DNA of 64,000 nt, from positions 1 through 64,000 of the forward strand of contig JAHZGX010000026.1 in assembly GCA_019420585.1 (NCBI GenBank). Reading direction: 5' to 3'. The first letter of the stretch is position 1. Each line of letters opens with the position of its first letter. This stretch comes from Prevotellaceae bacterium. GTDB lineage: Bacteria; Bacteroidota; Bacteroidia; Bacteroidales; Bacteroidaceae. The notes below the pieces were generated by a model. It worked only from the letters and a program-made list of their open reading frames with translations. It ran no database searches and was not told where the DNA came from. Below, piece by piece: positions 53,039 through 62,443 of the stretch. The position numbers were made by a program, and so were the translations under genes.

Positions 53039-55915
53039 TTATTTCCGCCCTAGGCAAATCAGCCGGAAGTCACAACGCTCACAGGTGCGCCGGTTGGCAC
53101 ATTGGGTGAAGGGCATATGAGGCGAGAATATTTCCGTCACCCGTTCTTTCAGCCCTGTCACGAACTCTTCGGCAAACTGACTGCCAAAGTCCTCCACCAC
53201 GGTCTTGCCAATGTGCAGTGTGGGGTCATAGTTTTTGGCACTGGCTTTTCCTGGATAGAAAAGAACCGGCTTTACCTTGGTGCCGGGAGGGCATTCCTGC
53301 ATCTGGGCATAGGCATAGAGGAACGTCTGTAGGTAATAGCCTTCGTGTGTGGCGCTCAGTCCTGTCACCTGCTCCATGTTGTCCACCTTGGGTACGTGGT
53401 TACCGGTCTTGTAATCCACCACTCTCACATATCCTCCTGTCTCATCCAGGCGGTCAATGCGTCCGCCTGTGAGTATGCACATGGGAGGCATGCCTTCAGG
53501 CTGGATGTCCATGGTGAATTTGCGCTCTACCTCCGTGCCAATGATTCTCATGGGTGCGTGTGCCGCATCGTATCTCAGCATGTTCTGCAGGTATTGCAAT
53601 ATGACACTTCGGTAGATAATCAACTCACCTGTATATTCATTCTGAGGACGTTCTCTGTGCTCAGCCATTTGCCTGATGCGTTCTCCCAGATTCCATTTGT
53701 CATCGGTGGGATGAAATATGTGCACGTCGAACACGATGTCGAGCAGTGGTTCCACACGGCTTTCCAATTGCCTGAGTAGTTCATTCAGCACATGTGCGGG
53801 CAATATCCGGTTTCCTGTGTGCTGCACTGTGCGCTCATAGAGTATCTGTGCCGTATCATGGAAAATGTTGCCTATGTCGGATGGCTGCAATCCTTCATCG
53901 GGATCCCTTTCCGGTTGCAAGTCGGCCACATGTTGGAAGTAGAACTTCATGGGGCAGTCCATATAGGTGTTTATGGCCGATGGGCTGAGCATGACGTGTC
54001 TGCCTTCGGCGAGCATTTGGTCATATTTCCTACGCATCTCCTCCATGATGTGCTCGTCCTTGTGCACGCACAGGCTGGCTATGTTATCCACCTGCGGAGT
54101 GCTGCGCAGCCATTGTTGGCGTATGGGGATGTCTGTTTCGGCCAGCATTTGGCGTAGGAAGCGTGACATCTCGTGGTGCGTATTGCCCGTGCTGTTTTCG
54201 TTGTATACGCAGGTCAGATGTTCTGTGCGTTGTATGAGCCGGTAGAAATAATAGGCATATACAGCGTTTCGGTGGCGTGGAGTGGTCAGTCCGAATGCCT
54301 CGCGTATGTCGCCTGGTATCATGGTGTCCGACTGTGTGGTTCGCGGCAGCATTCCCTCTTCCACCGAGAGCATGAGCAGGTGGGAGAAGTCGAGGCAGCG
54401 CGTTTCCAGTACACCCATGACCTGCAGACCCAGGGCCGGCTCGCCATGGAAAGGTATGCTGGTGGACATCAGCACGCTGCGCAGAAGGCGGCGCATGGTT
54501 TCGGGAAGCACGTCGAGCGCATCCTGCGGACTCTGTGCAAGACGGATAAACTGAAGCAGTATGAGGTGAGTCTGGAAAATGGCTTCCATATAGAGCATGT
54601 CATAGGCACTGGGGTGCGCAAGGGTGGAGAAATGCCGGCCAATGTGCTGTAGTTGCGTGTCAAGCCACTTGAGCAGGGAGGCAGAGTCGGCTCCGTGCCA
54701 TTCGTGTGCCCACTTGTTTTCAGTGCCCAGCAAGTGAGCGTAAGGATGTCGTCTGGCAGCCAAGAGGAAGGGATAGCGGAATGTACCCTTGGCGGGGTCA
54801 TATCCATCGATCTGCAGATTGGCTAGAGCCATGAGCAGACCGTATACCGGGGTGTCGGCTAGCGGAAATCCCATGGTCACGTTCACCTCATCCACTGCTT
54901 CTGGAAGAGCATGGAGGACGGAGTGGAGCAGAGATTCATTGCAGAGCACCACGGCATTGCGGTTGGGTGTAATGCCCTGCGGCAGGTTGAGCCACTGGTG
55001 TGTGAAACGCGCGGCGGCATTGTTGGTGTTGCAGGCGATGAACGTCACGTCATGTAGGTGCTGCATGTTGTGGAACTCATTGGAACTCAGTGCGTTGGGA
55101 AAGTCTCTGAGGTTCTGGCGCATGAAGATGCCGGCTTCATTGGCTTCGTCATCCACATAAAAGGAGTCGTAATCCCAATAGAAAAGGGCTTTGCCGTTGC
55201 GTTGCATTGCTTCCATGATGGCGTGTTCCACATCGTTGAGTACGTTGAATCCGGCAAAGACCACAGCCTTGCGTTCCCTCATGTACTTGTCAATGAGTTC
55301 CTGCCGATGGCGTATTTCGTTCACGACATGACGGAAGAGTGCACCTTCATAGAGCGTACCTTTGGCTTGGAGTGTTCGGTTGAGTGCAGTATACAGTTCG
55401 TACATGTGACTCCACACATGCAGGAAACGCTCCTTGATTGCCGTATTGCTCTCCACGGAGAAATTACTGAAGAAGTGCTGCAGAGCCTCCTCCTGTTCGG
55501 GGGTGAGAAAGTCCATGCTCTCCAGACTGTGCTGGTCATACACGTTGGCAAGTACCAACCGTGCATCGGCCATGTGCTTGTCAATGTCGTTGAAGTCGGA
55601 CAGAATGACCTCACCCCATCCCCATAGTTGGTCCAGAGTCTGCGTCTGTTCCTCGGGGATAATCTTCTGCATCAGTTTCAGTAGCGTGCAGGTGGCCTCT
55701 ATCGGATCGGCAGTTACCAGTGGGGTGAATGCCTCGAAGAGGCCGTCCATGCATGTGTACTCGGGAGCCCAGAGTGGTGTTTGCCCCGTGCGTGCCAGTT
55801 CCTGGGTGAAGAACAGACCGGCGCGCTTGCCCGGGAAAACAATGGTCACGTCTTGCAGGTTATTGTCGAACCGCCTTGTGAGATCGCGTGCCACGGCACT
55901 CAGAAATGTGTTCAT
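53039..55915 (-). CDS. AddB-like helicase/nuclease subunit
   Basis: A 958-residue protein of the AddB-like PD-(D/E)XK nuclease family that pairs with AddA to process double-strand breaks. The N-terminal VTIVFPGKRAGLFFTQEL replaces a canonical Walker A and an inactive helicase-like part follows. The C-terminal nuclease has GGRIDRLDETGGYVRVVDYK with the D-xK catalytic pair. Four cysteines (one in YMDCPMKFYF and three in CANRRTCERCDFRLIC) fit the Fe-S staple of AddB nucleases. It overlaps addA by 4 bases (ATGA). Confidence 0.9.
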   Translation of the reverse strand: MNTFLSAVARDLTRRFDNNLQDVTIVFPGKRAGLFFTQELARTGQTPLWAPEYTCMDGLFEAFTPLVTADPIEATCTLLKLMQKIIPEEQTQTLDQLWGWGEVILSDFNDIDKHMADARLVLANVYDQHSLESMDFLTPEQEEALQHFFSNFSVESNTAIKERFLHVWSHMYELYTALNRTLQAKGTLYEGALFRHVVNEIRHRQELIDKYMRERKAVVFAGFNVLNDVEHAIMEAMQRNGKALFYWDYDSFYVDDEANEAGIFMRQNLRDFPNALSSNEFHNMQHLHDVTFIACNTNNAAARFTHQWLNLPQGITPNRNAVVLCNESLLHSVLHALPEAVDEVNVTMGFPLADTPVYGLLMALANLQIDGYDPAKGTFRYPFLLAARRHPYAHLLGTENKWAHEWHGADSASLLKWLDTQLQHIGRHFSTLAHPSAYDMLYMEAIFQTHLILLQFIRLAQSPQDALDVLPETMRRLLRSVLMSTSIPFHGEPALGLQVMGVLETRCLDFSHLLMLSVEEGMLPRTTQSDTMIPGDIREAFGLTTPRHRNAVYAYYFYRLIQRTEHLTCVYNENSTGNTHHEMSRFLRQMLAETDIPIRQQWLRSTPQVDNIASLCVHKDEHIMEEMRRKYDQMLAEGRHVMLSPSAINTYMDCPMKFYFQHVADLQPERDPDEGLQPSDIGNIFHDTAQILYERTVQHTGNRILPAHVLNELLRQLESRVEPLLDIVFDVHIFHPTDDKWNLGERIRQMAEHRERPQNEYTGELIIYRSVILQYLQNMLRYDAAHAPMRIIGTEVERKFTMDIQPEGMPPMCILTGGRIDRLDETGGYVRVVDYKTGNHVPKVDNMEQVTGLSATHEGYYLQTFLYAYAQMQECPPGTKVKPVLFYPGKASAKNYDPTLHIGKTVVEDFGSQFAEEFVTGLKERVTEIFSPHMPFTQCANRRTCERCDFRLICLGRK

Positions 55916-58900
55916 GTGCGTTCTGTGTCTTGTTGTGTTGCGTTAGAGTAAACTCTTTCGGTGTGTCCGCTGTATACATACCAGAGCCACCCTTGCACTT
56001 CCGTGTTCGGGTACATGGCACTGATGTGCCGCATGTATTCCTGCACTTGTGTTGTGTATTCTTGTTTTTTCTTGCCGAACTTGTAGTCTATCACGCTGAT
56101 GAGTCCTGGCTCGATGACCACACGGTCGGGTCTTTTCACTTCTGCCATGGCTGTTTGCGGGTCTTTGCATATAATGTTGCATTCGCGCACAAACCTCTTT
56201 CCCGGGGCAAACCATTGAGACACTATGGGGTTGGCGAGTCCGTGCTCAATGGCTCGCCGTGCCTTTTTCCATGCCTGTGACTGCTCGGCTAGTCCCTCTG
56301 CTTCTATCTTGTCCATTACGGCGGACGCCTCACTGGAACATCCTATTTGGCTCAGAGCATAGTGCATTAGTTTGCCAGTTTCTATGTAGGAGTCGGCTTG
56401 TGTATATTCCGATGCTTCGTCCCCCAGGCTGCGTATGAACCGGTATGACTGGCTGCTCGGCATGAAGTGCATTGAAGGTGGGCGTGTGCTCATAGTGATG
56501 TCCTGTGCATTGTGACTGCCGTGCGGCATATGCATCCTTTGTTCATCCTGTTTCTTCGGTTCCGGGGGCTCCTTGGCTTGCCTGTTTCCAAAGAGGCTTC
56601 CGCATAAGATACCTTGCTGGTAGCGCAGTGTGTCCTCTTCCTCATGCATTTCCAGCGTGTTGTATATTAGGTCGCCCACGCATGTGAGTTTTCGCGAAGT
56701 TGATGTCACCCCCCATGTCATGAGGTTGCAGCGTGCGCGCGTGAAGGCCACATATATCATATTGAGTGTGTCCACACGTCTTTGGAGCATCTCTTCCTGA
56801 TAGTCGGAACCGAAAGCGCTATGTTCCATCAGTCGGGACAGGCGTATGGGAAGCGGGCCTAACTGGTTAAAAGGTTCCTCTCCGGTGCTGCACCAAAGCA
56901 GGTTTTCGTGCATGGAGTCGATGCCCATATTCCAGTCCATGTACGGCAGAAGCACGGTGTGGTATTCCAGTCCTTTGGATTTATGTATGGTGAGGATGCG
57001 TATGCCACCGGTTTCTCCACCTGGGATTGGGCGGGTGGCAATGGACTCTGTCCAGGCTTGCAGCAGTTGGTATATGTCCTGAGGATTGTCGCGCAAGTAA
57101 GTCTGCAGTTCATCCATGAAGGTCAGCACATAGGCATCTTGTCCCTCAATGCGTTCCAGTTGGAGCGTATGATACAGTCGTTCGGTGAGTTGATGGAGCG
57201 GCAGGCGTAACATCTGTTCGCGCATGGAGGTGAGTTCCCGGGGCAGGACATCCTGAGGATGCTGTTCCATTACTTGGCACAGGGGAATGTCAATGCCCTG
57301 CACATCCTGCTGGTAATGCAGCATCAGGTAACGCAGCACCACGGGGTCAAGTTTCTCCATGCCGTCGGCTATCAGTTGGAGTGCAGCGATGAGCATCTGC
57401 ACGCTGACGGATGCTTGCAGGAGGAAAGCCTCGTCGCTGACTAGGGAAATGTCTGGAGCCATGTCATGAAAGAGCGTAAGCAGACGTGCGGCAGTACTAT
57501 TGCGACGCACCAGTATGGCTATTTCGTTTTCCTGAACCCCTTGCTGTTTAAGTTCACGGATGTTCACGACCATCTCTCCAACCATGCGTTCCTCATAGTC
57601 TTCTGGTTTGCTGTTTCTCTGCTTCTTGTACAGGCATACGCTTGCCATGCCCTGCATGCCATTGGAGTAGGCACACTTCTGTGCCACATCCCTGTATATG
57701 TCTGATAGTTTGAAGCGTGCATCGCAGTCCTGAGCATCTAGGAGTGATGCTGCCTTAGGGAAGAAGTCATTGTTGAAATTGACCACTTCGGGCAGGCTGC
57801 GCCAGTTGGTGTCTAGTGTCAGTTCGTGTGGTAGCAGGTTGGCAAGTTCCCTTTTCGCTCCTTGCAGGATTTCCCAGTCTCCTCCACGCCATCGGTATAT
57901 GCTCTGCTTGACGTCGCCCACCAGTAGGCTATCTCCCCCTGTGGCTATATTTTCAAGCAGCAGACTGCGAAAGTTGTTCCATTGCATGCGACTCGTATCC
58001 TGAAACTCGTCAATCATGATGTGGCGGAATTGCACGCCGGCGCGCTCCAGTACGAAAGGGGCGTCAGTGCGATCCACCATCTGGCTGAGCAATGCTGCAG
58101 TACGGCTCAGCAGGAATTGGCCGGCTTCGGCAGAGATGAGTGTGGCTTCTTCCTCGATGGTTCCCAGCAGGCGTAGGGGGGGGAGGTAATGAAGTGCCAG
58201 GCGTATGCTGTTCAGTATATGCAGGCTTTCGGAGTAATTTGTGCAGAAATGTTCCAGCCTGCGGGCTGTCTCCGTGGCCTCGTCCATGAGTTTGCCGTTT
58301 TTTCGGTCTGCGGCTCGGAGCAGTTTTTCTGGGTTTTGCATGGCATTGGTAATGCGTGATGTTGGCATTTCGTAGGTAATGCCGCGTCCGCTGTCAGTTC
58401 CCATTAGGCTGGCTCGCTGCAGGAATGGAGCCAGGGTGTCCTGTCCATGGCTTATGCGATCAAAGTTCAGACATTGTGAGTTGATGTGCAAAATCAGTTC
58501 CTGTGCTCCTTGCCGTGTGTGTGTCTCATGCTGGTTTCTCAGTGCCCAAAGTGTGCGCTTGAATTGTGTGTTCTGCTCTTGTTCCTCTTCACTTGTTCGC
58601 CTGACCTGTTCCTGTCGGCTTTGGTAAGTTTCCTCGTAAATGCACGTTCCCAGCGAATTCATGCCTCCGCGTATGTCCCAGTGGTCATTACTCTCAATTT
58701 GTTCACGCACGTAGTCCAGCACCCACTGGCGTACAGGAGGGCGTTCGGCCAGGTGTTCCATTACCCGGTCAACCGCGCGTGATACCACTTGCTTGTTGTT
58801 CAATTCGATACGCATGCCTGAAGCGAGTCCCAACTCACGAGCCAAGGTGTGCAGGATGCTTTGGAAAAAGGAGTCTATGGTCTCCACACGAAAGTGCCCA

Positions 58901-59226
58901 TAATCATGCAGGATGGATGTGAGGACAGTCTTTGCTCGGTTGCGGAGCACGGAAGGGGCTACTTGAATGCCTTTTTGTTCCAGGTGGGCAATGACGGCAT
59001 TCAGCATACCCTTGCTGTCCTGCAGGTCGTGCCCAATGGCATAGAGTGATGCCAGGATGCGGTTTTTCATCTCGGCGGTTGCCTTGTTGGTGAATGTGAC
59101 AGCCAAGATATGCTCTGCCTCATGGCTTTGTGGTGTGGCCAGCAGCAAGGCTATGTATTCTGCAGTGAGGGTGAAGGTCTTCCCTGATCCTGCTGAGGCT
59201 CTGTAGATGGTAAGGTGTGGACTCAT
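55912..59226 (-). CDS. AddA-like UvrD/RecB helicase-nuclease
   Basis: A 1104-residue SF1A helicase with a C-terminal nuclease. Motif I RASAGSGKTFTL lies near residue 12, motif Ia region AVTFTNKATAEMKNR follows, motif II is HIMIDEFQDTSRMQW and motif III/IV includes GDVKQSIYRWRGGD. RILTIHKSKGLEYHTVLLPY is motif V and IYVAFTRARCNLM motif VI. The PD-(D/E)XK part near the C-terminus has ISVIDYKFGKK. With AddB it makes a RecBCD-type end-resection enzyme. I chose the ATG at 59226, since the in-frame TTG at 59235 lies inside the promoter box. Confidence 0.93.
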   Translation of the reverse strand: MSPHLTIYRASAGSGKTFTLTAEYIALLLATPQSHEAEHILAVTFTNKATAEMKNRILASLYAIGHDLQDSKGMLNAVIAHLEQKGIQVAPSVLRNRAKTVLTSILHDYGHFRVETIDSFFQSILHTLARELGLASGMRIELNNKQVVSRAVDRVMEHLAERPPVRQWVLDYVREQIESNDHWDIRGGMNSLGTCIYEETYQSRQEQVRRTSEEEQEQNTQFKRTLWALRNQHETHTRQGAQELILHINSQCLNFDRISHGQDTLAPFLQRASLMGTDSGRGITYEMPTSRITNAMQNPEKLLRAADRKNGKLMDEATETARRLEHFCTNYSESLHILNSIRLALHYLPPLRLLGTIEEEATLISAEAGQFLLSRTAALLSQMVDRTDAPFVLERAGVQFRHIMIDEFQDTSRMQWNNFRSLLLENIATGGDSLLVGDVKQSIYRWRGGDWEILQGAKRELANLLPHELTLDTNWRSLPEVVNFNNDFFPKAASLLDAQDCDARFKLSDIYRDVAQKCAYSNGMQGMASVCLYKKQRNSKPEDYEERMVGEMVVNIRELKQQGVQENEIAILVRRNSTAARLLTLFHDMAPDISLVSDEAFLLQASVSVQMLIAALQLIADGMEKLDPVVLRYLMLHYQQDVQGIDIPLCQVMEQHPQDVLPRELTSMREQMLRLPLHQLTERLYHTLQLERIEGQDAYVLTFMDELQTYLRDNPQDIYQLLQAWTESIATRPIPGGETGGIRILTIHKSKGLEYHTVLLPYMDWNMGIDSMHENLLWCSTGEEPFNQLGPLPIRLSRLMEHSAFGSDYQEEMLQRRVDTLNMIYVAFTRARCNLMTWGVTSTSRKLTCVGDLIYNTLEMHEEEDTLRYQQGILCGSLFGNRQAKEPPEPKKQDEQRMHMPHGSHNAQDITMSTRPPSMHFMPSSQSYRFIRSLGDEASEYTQADSYIETGKLMHYALSQIGCSSEASAVMDKIEAEGLAEQSQAWKKARRAIEHGLANPIVSQWFAPGKRFVRECNIICKDPQTAMAEVKRPDRVVIEPGLISVIDYKFGKKKQEYTTQVQEYMRHISAMYPNTEVQGWLWYVYSGHTERVYSNATQQDTERT

Positions 59227-59232
59227 ATGTCG

Positions 59233-59240
59233 CAAAGGTA
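59233..59240 (-). promoter_or_regulatory. -7 box TACCTTTG of the addAB operon
   Basis: TACCTTTG on the minus strand (59240 down to 59233) ends six bases before the ATG at 59226, implying a nearly leaderless mRNA. Confidence 0.65.
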
Positions 59241-59260
59241 GGCATTATCTGTCTAAAACG

Positions 59261-59298
59261 ATGCGGGAGGAAAGATAAATTTATCTTTCCTCCCGCAT
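59261..59298 (-). terminator. Terminator of the GH43 transcript, 38-bp perfect palindrome
   Basis: Positions 59261-59279 are the exact reverse complement of 59280-59298, with no spacer. On the minus strand it follows the GH43 stop by 46 bases and is followed by CGTTTTAG. It insulates addA from the upstream genes. Confidence 0.85.
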
Positions 59299-59344
59299 GC
59301 AAGTTCGGCGTGTGTGTGATATATCGTCACACAATTATGCCTCA

Positions 59345-60364
59345 TTACTTTCTGCTGTTACGCTTGGCCTGGCGAAGTGCTTTCTTGATGGGGCGTGCCT
59401 CTACGCCCTCAAAGGTCATCTTGACAGGGGCTATGGTTCCGTCTTCCAGAAAGACAAGGCGGTCTATGCAGGTTTCCCGATAGTTGCCATCAGTCTTGTC
59501 GAGGGGGCGGCGGTGATATATGATGTAATACTCATCTTTTCCTGGAATCTGCAAGACGGAATGGTGTCCTGCTCCACGGGCAACGGTGTCATCTTTCTGC
59601 AGGATTTTACCCTTGCGCTCAAATGGTCCGAAGGGTGTGTCAGAAATGGCATATGCCACGCAGTAATCCGGTCCAGTCCAGCCGCCTTCACTCCACATGA
59701 AGTAATACTTTCCGTTGCGCTTCAGCATGAAGGGGCCTTCCACATAACTCTCACTGGGAGTCACTTCATGAAACAACTGCCCGTCAGGCCACGGTATGAT
59801 GGACAGAAGGTCGGGGCTGAGGCGGCACACATTGCAGTGCCTCCATCCTCCGTAATACATATAATATTGCCCATCGTCATCGCGGAACACATACTGGTCA
59901 ATGGGCTGTGCACCATTTACAATGTCGCTAATCAATGGCTTTCCAAGTGCATCCACGTAAGGGCCTTCGGGTTTGTCGGATACAGCCACACCTATACCGC
60001 CCACTTCACCTTGGTGAACATCGTTGGCACCGAAAAAGAGGTAGTATTTGTCATTCGCCTCAATGATTGCCGGAGCCCACAGCGCGCGTCTTAGCCAACT
60101 GATGTTTTTCTGTTCCAAGACACGTTCATGCTTGGTCCAGTTTACAAGGTCGGTACTCGAAAACGCATCGAAATAGAGTTGTTCGTCAAAGGGAGCACTG
60201 TATGTGGGAAACACCCAGTATTTTCCTCCCATTACGGCAGCCTCTGGGTCGGCGTATGTACCTTGGAAAATGGGGTTGCCACTTCGCTTTTTGTCTTTTG
60301 CGCAGGCTGGTGCCACTGCCAGTATCAGGCAGGTGAGGGCTATGGATAGGACTTTTCTCATCAT
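59345..60364 (-). CDS. Glycoside hydrolase family 43 protein, exported
   Basis: A 339-residue protein with a signal peptide (LSIALTCLILAVAPACAKD; APAC may be a lipobox). The five-bladed propeller of GH43 is indicated by FQGTYADPEAAVMGGKYWVF with the general base Asp, RALWAPAIIEANDKYYLFF, and YVEGPFMLKRNGKYYFM with the acid Glu. GAGHHSVLQIPGKDEYYIIY is a late conserved blade. Substrate is probably an arabinan, xylan or related side chain in the periplasm or outside. It is 47 bases after the PFL-family gene. The start is the first of two adjacent ATGs (60364 or 60361). Confidence 0.9.
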   Translation of the reverse strand: MMRKVLSIALTCLILAVAPACAKDKKRSGNPIFQGTYADPEAAVMGGKYWVFPTYSAPFDEQLYFDAFSSTDLVNWTKHERVLEQKNISWLRRALWAPAIIEANDKYYLFFGANDVHQGEVGGIGVAVSDKPEGPYVDALGKPLISDIVNGAQPIDQYVFRDDDGQYYMYYGGWRHCNVCRLSPDLLSIIPWPDGQLFHEVTPSESYVEGPFMLKRNGKYYFMWSEGGWTGPDYCVAYAISDTPFGPFERKGKILQKDDTVARGAGHHSVLQIPGKDEYYIIYHRRPLDKTDGNYRETCIDRLVFLEDGTIAPVKMTFEGVEARPIKKALRQAKRNSRK

Positions 60365-60411
60365 AATCTTATGCTTGTTGTGAATTTGTGCTAATACGTA
60401 GTATTCAGGAA

Positions 60412-61776
60412 TTAGTTCTTGAAAGAATGTATGGGTGCTGGGATGCGTCCTGTGCGGTTGACAAATGCCGCGCAACTGAAACCGTTGACTGGCATTATGG
60501 GCGCATAGCCGAGCAGACCGCCGAACTCCACAGTTTCGCCCACGCTCTTGCCAATGACAGGGATGATGCGTACGGCTGTGGTTTTCTGGTTGACCATGCC
60601 TATGGCTGCCTCGTCGGCAATGATGCCGCTTATGGTGGTGGCTGGCGTATCGCCGGGAATGGCTATCATGTCCAGTCCCACAGAGCATACACAGGTCATG
60701 GCTTCCAGTTTTTCCAGTGTGAGTGCACCTGCCTGTACGGCATCTATCATGCCTTGATCTTCACTGACGGGGATAAACGCACCACTCAAACCGCCCACAT
60801 AACTGCTGGCCATTACGCCGCCCTTTTTCACTTGGTCGTTCAAGAGAGCCAAGGCTGCAGTAGTACCTGGTGCACCGGCGTGCTCCAGGCCAATCTCACA
60901 AAGGATGTCTGCCACGGAATCGCCTACTGCGGGGGTGGGGGCAAGGCTCAGGTCGATGATGCCGAAGGGGATGCCTAGACGTTTGGAGGCTTCCTGAGCC
61001 ACATACTGACCTACTCGGGTAATCTTGAAGGCCGTCTTCTTGATGGTCTCGCAAAGCACCTCAAAACTTGCTCCACGTATGCTCTTCAGTACATGGTGCA
61101 CGACACCAGGACCACTTACACCTACATTGATGATTGCATCAGCCTCACTTACGCCGTGGAATGCGCCGGCCATGAATGGGTTATCATCGGGAGCGTTGCA
61201 CAGGACAACCAGTTTGCCACAGCCGAGTGAGTCATTTTCTTTGGTTGCCTCGGCTGTCTGTAAGATGACTTCACCCATCAGTCTTACTGCATCCATGTTG
61301 ATTCCAGTCTTCGTGCTACCCACATTCACGCTGCTGCAGATGCGCTCTGTGGTGGCCATGGCCTGTGGTATGGAACGAATCAGCAGTTCATCGGAACGTG
61401 TCATCCCCTTGCTTACGATGGCACTGTATCCGCCCAGGAAGTTCACACCTACCTCTTTTGCGGCGGCATCTAGTGTTTTTGCAATGCGTACATAGTCTTC
61501 CGGCGTGTGGCAGCATGCGCCTCCCACCAGGCTGATGGGGGTTATGGAGACGCGCTTGTTGACTATGGGAATACCTATCTCCCGGCTGATTTCCTCACCT
61601 GTGGATACTAGGTTTTTGGCCAATGCAACAATCTTGTTGTATATCTTGCTGCAGCATGCATCCAGGTCTTTATCGGCGCACTCCAGCAGGTTTATTCCCA
61701 TGGTGATGGTGCGGACATCCAGAGTCTCCTCTTCCACCATCTTGTTGGTCTCAAGGACTTCGTTGATGCTTATCAT
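60412..61776 (-). CDS. PFL family protein (UPF0210/DUF711)
   Basis: A 454-residue cytoplasmic protein of the UPF0210 (DUF711) family, related in fold to glycyl-radical-type barrels but without a known reaction. Typical segments are ETLDVRTITMGINLLECAD, SLVGGACCHTPEDYVRIAKT, NFLGGYSAIVSKGMTRSDE and FGIIDLSLAPTPAVGDSVAD. The length is normal. The ACT-domain gene immediately upstream (46 bases) is the usual partner in many bacteria, suggesting that the two proteins work together, with the ACT protein as a sensor. Confidence 0.92.
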   Translation of the reverse strand: MISINEVLETNKMVEEETLDVRTITMGINLLECADKDLDACCSKIYNKIVALAKNLVSTGEEISREIGIPIVNKRVSITPISLVGGACCHTPEDYVRIAKTLDAAAKEVGVNFLGGYSAIVSKGMTRSDELLIRSIPQAMATTERICSSVNVGSTKTGINMDAVRLMGEVILQTAEATKENDSLGCGKLVVLCNAPDDNPFMAGAFHGVSEADAIINVGVSGPGVVHHVLKSIRGASFEVLCETIKKTAFKITRVGQYVAQEASKRLGIPFGIIDLSLAPTPAVGDSVADILCEIGLEHAGAPGTTAALALLNDQVKKGGVMASSYVGGLSGAFIPVSEDQGMIDAVQAGALTLEKLEAMTCVCSVGLDMIAIPGDTPATTISGIIADEAAIGMVNQKTTAVRIIPVIGKSVGETVEFGGLLGYAPIMPVNGFSCAAFVNRTGRIPAPIHSFKN

Positions 61777-61822
61777 TTTTCAGAGTTTGTAGTTAGACGG
61801 AAAAGTGTGTTGGTATACGGGT

Positions 61823-62095
61823 TCAGATGCGGTGCATCTTTTCAAAGATGGCTTCCTTCTGACACTTTATCTGCACACCCAGTTCTTGCCCAACCTGCTC
61901 CAAATCGCTTACAATTAAGGCAAAGTCCTTGTCACAGGAGGCCATGTCTGCTATCATCATCATGTTGAAATAGCCTTGAACGATGGTCTGTGTGATGTCA
62001 AGGATGTTAATCTTGCTTTCAGCCAGGTAAGTGCATACCCGTGCAATGATGCCTGTAGTGTCTTTTCCAACTACTGTAATGATAATCTTTTCCAT
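61823..62095 (-). CDS. ACT-domain protein (UPF0237 family)
   Basis: A 90-residue single ACT domain: IITVVGKDTTGIIARVCTYL is the ligand-binding loop and first helix, and NILDITQTIVQGYFNMMMIA the next strands. ACT domains bind amino acids or similar small molecules. The following gene is its usual PFL-family partner. It lies 31 bases after a small gene of unknown role and may be expressed from the lspA-side promoter, since no clear TAnnTTTG box was found directly upstream. Confidence 0.92.
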   Translation of the reverse strand: MEKIIITVVGKDTTGIIARVCTYLAESKINILDITQTIVQGYFNMMMIADMASCDKDFALIVSDLEQVGQELGVQIKCQKEAIFEKMHRI

Positions 62096-62126
62096 ATTGT
62101 TTCTTTTTATGTATTGTGTTATTTGA

Positions 62127-62438
62127 TTAAGGTTGTTCGTTACTCTTTTCGAGTGTCAGTATTTCTTTATGGCACATGTCAAGTTTGAGTGTGCCTCCTA
62201 CCCATATGGTATGAGGTTCTTCATGTTCCAGCAGATGCCATTCTGCTGGTTTTTCCGAATTGAGCCACTGTATGCAGAGAGGCCCCTTGATGGTGATTCC
62301 GTCAGTAGTCAGTATTCTATGGTATGCCTTGCTGGGCGTTTCCTTATTTCCTTCTGCCTTGTCCTGTTGGTTTCTCCTTTGTGTCTGCATTGTTTTCTGC
62401 TGTTTCACTTTTTGAAGTCCTAGTTCCAACACTTCCAT
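62127..62438 (-). CDS. Small hypothetical protein
   Basis: A 103-residue reading frame starting 5 bases after the DUF4296 stop. The first 40 residues are Gln/Lys-rich; the remainder (LTTDGITIKGPLCIQWLNSE, EEPHTIWVGGTLKLDMCHKE) looks like a small beta domain. No family was recognised. Support comes from its position in a tightly packed same-strand run (5 bases and 31 bases to its neighbours). It has no signal peptide. Confidence 0.55.
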   Translation of the reverse strand: MEVLELGLQKVKQQKTMQTQRRNQQDKAEGNKETPSKAYHRILTTDGITIKGPLCIQWLNSEKPAEWHLLEHEEPHTIWVGGTLKLDMCHKEILTLEKSNEQP

Positions 62439-62443
62439 CAGCC

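Noticed and set aside
59227..59235. TTG start for addA three codons upstream
   Set aside because: The TTG is part of the TACCTTTG promoter box, so it would not be in the transcript.
60365..60688. 108-residue extension of the GH43 protein
   Set aside because: It overlaps the end of the PFL-family gene in another frame and precedes a good signal peptide that begins at 60364.
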